DNA from: Pomphorhynchus laevis | Taxonomy: Eukaryota; Acanthocephala; Palaeacanthocephala; Echinorhynchida; Pomphorhynchidae | Length of the DNA: 64,000 nucleotides | NCBI GenBank assembly: GCA_012934845.2 | Contig: WNNJ02002942.1 | Coordinates: forward strand, 124,001-188,000 | Direction of reading: 5' to 3' | Shown here: piece after piece, positions 11,112 to 23,100 of the stretch | Layout: every line of letters begins with the position of its first letter | How positions within the stretch are numbered: the stretch's first letter is position 1 | Translations under genes and position numbers: made by a program | The notes under the pieces: generated by a model | Seen by the model: the letters and a program-made list of their open reading frames with translations, nothing else | Databases searched by the model: none | What the model was told of the DNA's origin: nothing

Positions 11112-14100
11112 TTAATGAAAATCACCAGCTGGGATCCTTTTTAGAATTCAAAGTGATATATTTTAGTTTTGTGTTAGAAAACCAGCTAAGTTTTGACTTA
11201 GCTGGTTTTTCTAACACAAAACTAATATATATAAAAACACTTTATGAAATGCTACACAAATCGTGTAATCTTATTTTCTAAGCTGTTTTTATTTTTTTTA
11301 AATGCAAACGTAAAATTTGCTATAAAGATTGTTAAATAAATTCAGAATAAGTAAATGATTAGTATTCAACACATCAACGAAACCAATAATTCAACGATAC
11401 CTCTTGTGTTTATATCATAAATAATTTATACTATTTTTAAAATTTGCCAACTAGTCGCAATGCTGCATTGACTGTTAAATTCGAATTAGTACAAAAACCT
11501 TCTATCTAAACGTAGAGGGGACTTTTTAGGATTAGTGGTAGCTAACATAGCTTGATATTATTTAAGATAGAAGAGAAATTTAAATTTTTGACAGTTACAG
11601 AAAAGAAAGCTTTTTCCTAATGCCAAAATGTCACGGAAAGTTTTCACTACTTAAATAACCACCTGCACTGCTTTGATCAATTCGAGGACGGTGATAATCA
11701 ACTGTTTTTTTCAATTTCCGTGGTGGAGTCGTATCGCGCTCAATGAATGACATTCTTAAAACAAAAATCAAGATTAAAATATCGAAAATTGCTTGCAGAT
11801 TACCTTGAAGATGAAAAATTTCGTCTACCACTTGACCTGGAAGAATCCATAGGGGCGGAAGAATTTTGAGAATATGCCCAGTTTGAAGATCGATTTCGGT
11901 CTCCGGACCAATACCTTTCAGCAGATTCGTCTTCTCTATCAGCATGTCTCCTAAACGAACTACGCGATTGTTTTGGTGAATCATCATGCTGAATGATCAT
12001 AGATGATCTTCGACGAGCAGGGGATGCCGATTTGTCTCGTCTATTCGATCGTCGTTGAGATAGCTCATGCCGGTGCTTTAACTCCTCATCGTAAGCAGCA
12101 AGTTTCTGTTGACGTAAACGCTCTGCTTCGTAATATCGTTGTTGTTGCTCTTGAGCAGCACGCAACTCGGCTTCGGCCTTTATTAGTCTTTGTTCATACG
12201 CACGCAATGCAGTTACCTTTTCTTCGTTACGTCGCTCGTGCTCCTCACGTTCACGAGCAAAACGTGTGCGAGCTTCCCGCAGAATATCTCGCTCAGCTTC
12301 CAGTTCCTTTAATTTTATATGATACTGTCGCTCAACTTCACGTAATTTAGCTTCGTTATGTCTAACTGCGAATTCACGCCTTCGTACACGACGATCAAGT
12401 ACTTTTAGCATTTGAGACTTTCTTTCAATCTAAATATTTACTTTTTGCTAATTGCTAGATTTATTATAAAAATGTAGCTTTGATTGTATGATTTAAATGA
12501 CTCATTGAAAAAAGAAACGAAGAAAATATTTCTCTTTATTCAAAAGTACAATATTTCGAAAGCTCCTGATATCATCATTAGGATTAAAATTTAAATCATT
12601 TAAATCTAACTTTAAGGAGCTATGTAATATTGTTATTTTAAATAAATACAAATATTTACTTCTTCGTTTCTATAAAAAGATCTAATCGAAAATGAAAAGA
12701 GATTATGGGTTTAGTGTGTACTATCATCAGGATTAAAATTTTTAATGAATTTAATTTTAATTTTAACCCTGATGATGATCGCAAAAGCTATCGAGATATT
12801 GTACTTTTAAATGAACGGGTAGTTTTACCTTCTTCGTTCCTTCAAAACTGTCTAATCGAGAATGAAAAGAGATTATGGATTAAGTGTGTAATATCATCAT
12901 GATTAAAATTTTAAATGATTTTTAATTTTAATTTCAATCTTGATGAAAGCAGGAGCTATCGAAATATTGTACTTTTAAATAAAGGATAATAATTTTTTCT
13001 TCTTCGTTTCTTTAAAATTATCTAATCAAAAATGAAAAAAGATTATGGATTAATCTTTTAAAATAATCAAAAACTTGATTATTCTGAAAATAAGGTTTAG
13101 CTGTCTGTGATATTCAAGTTTCAGATTCTACAAACTGAAATTAACAATGACCAGCAAATGATAAAAGAATGCAGTAATTGATAGAAGAAACAACGAATTT
13201 CTTGTGATTTGCTACTATTTAAGTCCTAACTCGCATGATTTAAGTCCTTTCAATGTAAAAAAGGAAAATGCAAACAGGGTAATAATATAAACTAGACGAA
13301 ACAATTAATAGTTTATACAGCACACGACGCTCAAATTAATGAAATAATTTGATAATCTGATATGAATTTTAAATTATTCGCAATAATAACAATTGATTAA
13401 ATTGATAAAAATAAATTACAGTTAATTAATTGAGTATAAAAGAACAAATGTTTACTAAATAATTTCATTATTTAAATCCATTACTGTGGATTTAAATACG
13501 GCGCTAATTATTAAATAACTCGCGAGTATTAGATATGCAAATTAAGTAGTCACCGATTACAAAAGATTAATCAAATTTACAAAGTAAACATTTAAAAATT
13601 GAAGTTCATTACACGATAAAAATTAAACATATGTGAAAATGAAACTGGTAATCGATAAATTTGACCGCATTAATTTGTTAAAGTGAGAATTCTTTTATCT
13701 AAAAACGTTATAGTGAGTACTCTTTTATATAGATATCCAAAAACACATACAATTATATTAAACATTCATAAGTTCTGGCTCAATTTAGATGATTAATTAA
13801 TTGCAATAGGATGGCATTGTAAAATAAATGGCGAATTCTACTGAAGGGTAAAAAAGCATACAATTTACTTACGAAGTAAGTTTGTTGACCAAGAGATATT
13901 GCATTCTTTCTGTTTGATTTTTCATCTAAAATTCTCTATTTAAAAAAATCCAAAAATAGTTGAGCATTTTACCCTTTCGTTTCGGATCTAGTGCAGTTGT
14001 ATGCTTAGATGTACTTAAGAAAAATATATTGAAAATAAATCAAAAAAAAGAAAGCCAACCTTGTTCGATTATCTGATGCGTCAATTTGCTTACACACTTT

Positions 14101-17100
14101 AATCTAAATAAAAAAATAAACCTTTCGAAATAAAAGAAAAAATAGTTACCTGTTCAGGTAACGAGCCGGATTCTTTTCTATGTTGGGAAATAATATCTTC
14201 AGTTCTCTTTTTGTCTCCCTAAATGTACATGATTGCTATTTTTCAAGACATCTTATTACAGACATCTTATTATTAGACATCAAATTACATCTTATGTATA
14301 CAATAAAAATATATTTCATTTTATTATTTAATAATCAAAAAATAAAAATATTTAAATTTAAAAGAAAAAAAAACTGCTAGTTTTTTGAAGAATAAAAAAT
14401 AGATAATTAATTTATCCTAACACTTAAACAGAATAAAAAGAAAATAATGGAATTTATTTCAATATACAGGTATATCAAGATGTATATAATGTACTGGAAT
14501 GAGTTACAGCGTATACACGCAAGATACGAAATATATAAGGAGATGATTTCAAAAAGATCTTCATCAATATACTAATAGTACTTGAAATATATAAATTTAA
14601 ATAACAAACTTTGGCATTACAACGAAATGTAATGCCAAAGTTCATTTAACGAAAGTTGTTTTAACACGTAAATCGATATAAAGGAAAACAATCTTAAAAA
14701 ATTTACAAATTCAAAAATAAAATTTTTTAATTTTTGAATTTTTGAAAAAATAAAATTTCAAACAAATGGAGATAAAGTGGAGATGAAAAGGCAGAAAATC
14801 AAAAGATTGTTTAATCAAACGTACGCGAACACAGAAAATCAAGTTCCCATTGAGAGATGTTTTGTGAAGTGCACAAATTGCTTTATCAGCTTCATCTTGA
14901 CTAAACATCTCGACATATCCACATAACCTACTCCCACCTAGGTACGATTTTTTGACAATTCTAGCCACCTTTACCTAAAATCAAAATGCCAAAAACAAGT
15001 AATGCTATTGGATTTACTTTTCCGTGCTTAGAGAATATACTCTTCAGGATCATTGCTTTAGTTTCTACTGAAATATTGTTCACCCAAACTTGACTCGATG
15101 CTGAAAAAAAATAATTTAAAATATTAATATATTTAAATATTCGAATACCTTTATCAATATCTGCTCGTTCCTTCAACAGTTCGCTATAATACAAATTGAT
15201 TTTTATATAGAGAACGGAATATATTATAATGATTTACAAATGTAACTACTTAGATAACACAAATTTCATATACCGTTAATTAATATTTAATTTAAAGTCA
15301 TAAATAATTGATGTCATTAAAATTAACAAATCACGTTATTATTGAATGTTGATTTATTATCAAAGTCATTTATCAATTTTAATCAAAAACATTTTCAAAT
15401 TAAGTGAATTAGGTAATTTTATGTACCAACACATATTTTGTAAATTATTACAGTTTATTTTTACATAAATAAAAGTAAATTCTAATAGTCGTCAAATTCA
15501 GAGATTATACAAAATGATTTGACTATAGGAGTAATTCTAACTAGCAATAATGATAATGGCTAAACAGTTGATCCCAACCTCAAATATCTCCGACAATGTG
15601 AAGCTAGTAAAACTTTTATTGAACTTATTAAATCTTAATTTTGATAAAATTTATAATTCGTTATAATTTAAATTATTCAGTTTACATACAGTAAGCTGAT
15701 TAATAGTGAAAGCTTAATTTGAAAATATTATAAATACTTAGATTAAAATTAATATAATAAAATTAATTATAATACTTAAAATTTGAAAAAATATAAAATT
15801 ACAAATATAAGATATTAAAATATCTTATAAGGTAAACTGCAAGAAGAACATTTGTTCTTGTTAACAAAAACAAAATATATCGCTCACTATAACCGAAATA
15901 GACTATATCGCTCATTACGGAACCGAAATAGACAGTATATAAAACACGATTAATAGTAGCGTAAATTCGTTTGCAGTTTAAAATAACGCTAAAACGTATT
16001 ATATAATTATAAATAATTATAAATATTCTAATAATTTTATATAACTTATATAAAGTTTAAAAAAAATTGATATTTAAAATAAAAGTCATTTTTATGAATT
16101 GACTAATAGATAACAAACTATGTATCAGAATAATGATTAGAGGTCATCAGGAGGAACTGATATGCTATTAGGTTTCGGCACCTATTCCTCAACCAAACAA
16201 AGCAGCTGGGCCAAATGCATGCTAATGATTTATTTCCTATATAAATTTGATTATCAACTTATTCTAATGCAAATGTCATCAAATAAGAAGTAATTAAAAG
16301 GAACTGATGACCTCATCAGTTCTCATATGTGATCATTCAATAAATAAATTAAAAAACCAGCATTGACCACAATTTGAGATTTTTGAACATTCGGATTTAT
16401 TTATTATTATAAATAATATTATTTGTATTATTTAATATTATAAATAAATATTATATATTTATTTATTTATTATTTATTAATTATGTAGTACAAAAATATC
16501 ATATCCCGTTATCTAATTTTAAATTTAAATTCCAACTAATCAGTTAAGATAACTATTTTTATTTGATAAAATAGCTATCACATTAAAAATCTATAAAATT
16601 GAAAGTAAAAGATGAAATATCAGGCTAAAAAAACATTTAAAATATGTATTTTTTGAAACACACGCAACTGTACGAAAGAATTAACAGACACAGTGAAGAA
16701 CAAAGTTTGGTCGTATCGATAATAAGTCGGTAGGTTTTGAAACCACACTTTGATGATAAATAAAAATAAATAAGGAATTTGGAAATCCGGAAAACCTTTT
16801 ATACTCATTCAGCAAAAAATTCGTTAGAGAAATGTTAACCACGTTCATTACTGCTTCAATGAAGGATGCTAATAAATCAAGATTTTTAGTCATTTGAATT
16901 GCGCATATGAAATGCAATGGTATCCTTAAATGTATGATATTTAAATAACATCGCTAAATCATGACATTCTTCATTTGACGATTTTCTGGTTTAATAAAAC
17001 GTAAGAGAATGATTCTCTTATAATGGAATATCCAAAAGAGGTGCACAAAAGCATACCAAAGGCAACAACTTTACGGCAAAAATGAAAATCCGATATTTCT

Positions 17101-20100
17101 GTCTTACATTCCATAGGGAAAAACAAAACATCGAAATTGTCAGATATACCAATGGACAATAAGCATTGACTTAAATGTTATTAAGCGTTATGTTGAATAT
17201 TCTTAATGCATTCACACAAGTAAAAATATTTTCCTACAATTGAGACAAAGTTACCATTGAAAAAAGAGAAGGGCTCTATATAAAAATTCCAATATTTAGA
17301 AAAGGAAAATACAATATATTGCTTGGTTCCAGAAAAGTGAAGATTACCTTTCATTTTGATTGACTTTGTTCGCTGCTCCTTCGCTAGAAGTTAATTTTGT
17401 ATCTAAAGAATTGTTAGAGTTCGATCCTTGAAAGTCCAAGAGCTCTCGATCGAGCTCACTTGTTCCGTCCGCCATACCAACAACAAGGGGGCACTCTATA
17501 GCTGGAGAAGATGACCTGCTAGTCTTTTTTTCAAATTCCGCGGTGTTTTTAACAACCGCTTGCTGTGAAGTAACAGAAACATTATGTGAAGGTTGCTCAT
17601 CAAGAACCAGATCCTCTTCAATTGTATTGTTTTCATTAGAAACCGTGATCTTTTCATCATCAGCACTAATAAGTATACTATCTGAACATTCAATGCTTCG
17701 CTCCAACAGTTCGGTCTCCAATTTTGATTTTTCAATAGAAACATTTTCTTTAGAGCTTAATTCAAAGCCGGAAGTTTCCGATTGGTTGTCATGATCGCGT
17801 TGACTGGATGACTCATCACATTTAACTGCAACAATCAATTAGCAATCAGTTAGATTAAAAAGATGTCAAATCAGCTATTAAAGAACGATGATAGATTATA
17901 AAAAGATATTTTTACGCAGTCCGTGTAATGATCAGGGATTAGGTTACCAAATTAGCTTCCAACGTATATACTGGAGTTGACAAGTGTATTTATGATAGAT
18001 ACATTTTCCGATCCAAATGTTGTACAATTCGGGTGTATCATCATAGACAGCAAGACAATCTCGATATACTCTTTAATTGCAAAATAGAAACAGATCCCTG
18101 TATAATTTAGCTAGCAACTTATAAATAAGCTATAAGCCATTATAACCGCTACCATTGAATGCTTTGACTTTGACAGGAATCCGCAATGTCCATCACATGT
18201 ATTGCATTTAAATTAACGAAAGGTTATAAAAACCGGTATTCAATGATATGTATCAGTAAAAAACAATTAGTCTAGTCCAAATATCACTGTGTAACCAATC
18301 AAATAAACGGTTCGAATGTTAAATGTTTCATAATCAAATAAAAAAATGATTTTAAATACAAAGAGGGCGCGAAAAGAGATGAAGCTTATAAGAGTTGTGC
18401 AAAGTTACATAGAGTTTTGTTTGTAAATAAAAAATTGTCAAATAATAATTTACAAACTGACCTTTTGCTGAATCGCTTAAACTTTGCATAGAAGCGGCCT
18501 AAACAAAATAATTTATTTTATAGAATAAAATTTAATATTAATAAATATGATATTTCGTTGTTAATTAAAAACTAGAAACTACACAATGAAAAGATTAAAA
18601 TAAATAATATTTATTATTAAATTATTATTATATAATGATGTAACAATGATTAATTAATAATGATATTATAATAATATAAAATGGTTAAAATTTCATTATT
18701 TAATGTAATATTTAATATTATAAATTAAATAGACTATTTGTATTATATTATATTCATCGACCTAACTTAGCATAGGGGCTAAATACATGATAATAAAGTA
18801 TTTCATCTGATGAAATTTGATTATATAGTATCTTATTCTAATACAAAGTATATTATTTTTTATCTATTTATAAAAGTTTATCGTTAATGATTTTAAATTT
18901 GTTTTTAATATTATTGTGTTGATTTGTATATTAATAAAAGTACTGGTGACGTTATATTAATAAGAAATAATTTCAATACAACTTTTCTAATTGACACAAA
19001 CAGGAAAGTGTAAAATGTTTTTTTTTGCAAACTTTGTCACGGTTTAATTCGGAATGTAACTACCATAAGCTCTGGTCGCCGGTGGAGGAGCGTGCGATTA
19101 GCGAATTCTGTTCAACAGTTTACTGAGGATTAAGTAGTGTCAAAATTGTGTAGCTACCGGATCACTCTGATGAGACCATCCCGTAGCGATAAGTAGACTG
19201 ATGTCGAAATGTTCCATTTGAGGGGGGCTAGGCGTCTGTTGTAGACGCATTCCGGGTTAAGCTTTCCGACGAAGTTTGCAAAAAGCATGCAGATTTGTAA
19301 ATTGTTAATTTTATATTTTAATAATATTTTGTTGATGTATAATTCTACATTATAATCATTATTTTTATAGATGAATATATTATTTCAACTGAAAAATGCG
19401 TTTGCCAGATTTAATGTAAAACGTTTTAATCGATCCTAGTACAAAAACAAATGTCAATTGATGATAGCAATGTGATGATAATGTCAAATGACGATAACGG
19501 TGTCAAATGCCCACACGGCGCGTTTCCTTTTATTCGTCAAATAAAATAATAAATCTATAAATTATGATGTAATCATTTCGTAGTTGAATCAGTGACCGAA
19601 AATTCTTCAAATGCAATCAAATTATTTATTTTATTAAAAATTAAAAAATAAAGGATTCAAAATATTGAATATCCGTTTAGTTTTTAATTTAAGTTATTTA
19701 TAAATAACTTAAACCAGGTAAATTAGTTTATTAGGTAAATATTAGTTTTTATTCTTGTTTGGAGATAAAATAAAGCACGGCAAATCGAAAATGTTTAATA
19801 TAATTTTATTGATTTAAATATTAATTAATTAATTTAATTAATTTAATTAATTTTATAATTTTATGCCCTCCTCAATATTCAGTCAAATATTATATTGTAA
19901 ATAATTGATTATTTCCAAAATTTTTAATTTTTTATTATTTCCAAAATTATTTAAAGTGCTTAACAAAACAATAAAACATTTTAAAATTATAAAATTGTTT
20001 TTTTAATTGACTTTTAGCAAAAAATCAATTAGAAAAAATATAAATAATAGTTCAAATATTCCACACCATCAAGTAAAACAGATAAATCAAGATATCACTT

Positions 20101-23100
20101 AGTAATTTTCATTTTTTAAATCGCTATTTTGCCCAAGGATGCTTGGGCAAAATAAATTTACCTTTGAAACTGTGTCAGTGTTTAAGCCTAAACGAAAACG
20201 AAAAAATACTATACAAGACTACGAGTGTTTAATTTACTTTGTTCTGAATCATTCGGATAATATCGCCATGCATCTAAATCTTCATTTGATTCCATTAGTG
20301 CCTAAATTAAAATGTTGTTGAATATTTACGTTGCAAAAACCGACTGCATTCTCGAATTAGAGAATTATACACTTTCAATGGAAAACAATATTTAATTTTT
20401 ACTCAAAGTTTGTAAGTAAGAAATAAATGGTTTAAAGAAATGTGGTTCATTTTGGCGGAAGAACATGATTTAAACATAAGATAGACAATTTTTAAATAGA
20501 AAATTGTCTATTAAAATTTGTTATGAACAAAAGAAAATGCCATTAAAATGAAACAAACTTCTTCAATTAATTTACTAAATAATAAAAACGGCATTTTATT
20601 GTAATTTTATTTAATGAAAGTTGTCCTATTTAAATCATTCAAATGTCATTTAAATCTCAAAAAATTCTACACAATGTTGTGTAGAATTAAAATTAATCAA
20701 TGACAAGTTTGCTGTAAGAACCGAATGAACATACGGTATATGACATGACTGTCAAAAACACCGTATTCAATGCTCATTGTAATTGATTTTAGCAGAGACG
20801 AACAAGTGCTGATATAAAAAAATAGGAAATAATAAATGATATGATGAACAACCGTCAAATGCGACAATTATATTAGCAAAGTTTATATCATTTTAGCAAT
20901 GATATAATTTAGCAATTATTTTTGCAAAAAAAACGTTCAATCAGTAAATTGTCCAAATTGATTGAATTGAAAAAAATGAATTGTCCAAATTGATCGAATT
21001 GTCCAAATTGATCGAATAAAAAAATGCGAAGAATTCAAATTACTAAATTTAATTGTTAATTTTAATTATTAAATTATTAAATTCAATCGAAGTTTAAATT
21101 ATTAATAAGTTTAATAATTTTTTATTGATGCAAGTCAATTTACAAAGATTCGCTATTCATTATTCGCTATTATTATTTATAATTATCTATTATTTAAGTT
21201 CAATCAAATAATAAATTTAATTTAATTTAAATAATAATTTAAATTAAATAATAATTTAATTTTAATTAAATTATTTAATTTATTTATTATTCGCTACAAT
21301 TATTTAATTATAAACAGGTCATGCCCTCTAATAAAATGAGAATTACAGTGTCAGCCTTCAGTGACGAACCACGTAGATTTAGGTATAAATAAGCTTATGG
21401 CAAACGTCAAGATCATCAATGGCAAACTAAAGCTCCTTTGGATAAGCCGAGTCGTACCTCACAAAGCTTTGAGATTTGCGCTCTCTGTAATAATGAAGTT
21501 TAAGTCGGAGTCACTTTCCAGAGAGCGCAGCCTGAAAACAATTTACTGAGAAAGATTTTTTAGACATCTCAGAATTTATTCTAACCATATCAGTCGAGTT
21601 CCTTTAATATAAAAAACAACAGATTTACTCCAATATTCTCTTGGACAGCCGGGCTTCCAAACTTATATCCAAGACACAGAATGGTCAGACCTGGAAAAAA
21701 CTAATTTTGGTCGCCTGACGGGACCATATTATTTTGGTAATTATCAAGTACTCGTAATGATAGATTAATATTAAAATGGATTAAGCAATAAAACTAGGAT
21801 GTTATTACATCAAAGCTGCATAGAGTAAGTTGGCCTGATCCGGCTGTTGTCGGAGTTGACGAGGCCTGGGATCATTTTCGCGTGACGCTTTATTCTCTAA
21901 TGGTAAAATTCTCACCTTTGAAGTCTAAGACTAGTCGGAAAAGCGCTCGTTGGTTTGATACTGAGCTGGCTACTGCGATGAAGGCTCGTGACTTCAGTTT
22001 CAAATGCTTTAAGGGTGGGTTTTGTGAATATGGTGTTTATAAGCAGGCGAGAAATTTCTTCAATTCTTTAAAGCGACATAAGCGCTATTTATTTGAAAAT
22101 GGTCTAGCTCATAGTTGTAGACATGATCCCAAAGCTCTCTTTCTATATGTGAATAGTAGTAGGAACGCTAATAAAACAATTGGCCAATATTTTGATAGCG
22201 TTATTGAAGACGACCTTGCTGAGATGTTCTCAAGGCATTTTTACTTGTACAAAGAGACTACAAACGAGTATTCTGAACCTATCCAGAACAGTGAGACGAT
22301 AAGAGGTGCTAGTGTTTCATATCCTAGTTTAGACATAGCTAATTTGATAACTCCTGAGAAAGTTTTAGCTGAACTGCATCGTCTTAAAGAGACAAACTCC
22401 AAAGGTGCTGATTTGTTACCTTCGATATATCTTCGTCGAATAGCAGACTCAATATATACACCACTTTGTAACATATTTCGACAATCTATTATTGATACAA
22501 CTCTTCCAAAAGAGTGGAAACAATCGATCATTCACCCCATCTTCAAAAAGGGTGATAGATCTTCAGTAGACAATTACAGACCAGTAAGTATTACTTGCTT
22601 ATGTTGTAGAATGTTAGAGCGAATTATACATGGTTATATGGTCAAGTTTTATAGTGAGAATAATGTAATAGCTTATGAGCAACATGGTTTCCGTAAGGGT
22701 TATTCGACAGTTACTAATCTACTCGCAGCCCATCTTGATTGGTCAGCTAATAAAGCCGTATCAATTGCTACTGACATCATATTCTTCGATTTCTCTAAGG
22801 CATTTGACAGAGTAGACCATAGATTCCTCCTAAATAAACTAGAGAAAAGTGGCATTCCATTTTTGCTTGTTAGATGGATTGAATCGTTTTTAAGCAATCG
22901 TAGTTATTGTGTGCATGTAGATAATTTTTACTCTTCTTCGCGGCCATGTAATATAGGGGTGCCTCAAGGTTCAGTATTGGGTTCATTGTTATTTAGTGTC
23001 TACATCAACGATCTCCCGGAATTTATTGATTCTCGGATGCTTTTATATGCAGACGATTTGAAAATCTGGCGGGCAATTCGTTCACCCAATGATATATTAA

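Larger units (their letters stand above)
4893..11662 (-). other. Intron 13 of the SAFB-like gene (6,770 bp)
   Basis: Very AT-rich, no supported exon. Contains dispersed repeat copy A (6370–6650), perfect hairpins at 9592–9625 and 11164–11224, and a TA microsatellite at 11027–11109. Open frames at 7254–7502 and 9188–9391 show no domain and no splice logic. Confidence 0.65.

Noticed and set aside
11631-11987. 118-codon minus-strand frame as one gene
   Set aside because: It joins intron sequence to exon 13; only 11663–11754 is coding by splice phase.
12003-12350. Plus-strand 115-codon frame
   Set aside because: Exact antisense of the Glu/Arg coiled-coil exon of the SAFB-like gene; codon bias of the coil keeps the other strand open.
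16139-16185. Hammerhead in dispersed repeat family R (minus-strand GAAAC … CTGATGACC)
   Set aside because: Bases beside CTGATGA and GAAA cannot pair as stem II in either copy.
21361-21549. Possible ORF1 remnant of LINE-B copy 1
   Set aside because: A short Cys pair and Arg-rich stretch are visible but no motif aligns with LINE-B ORF1; left out of the element.
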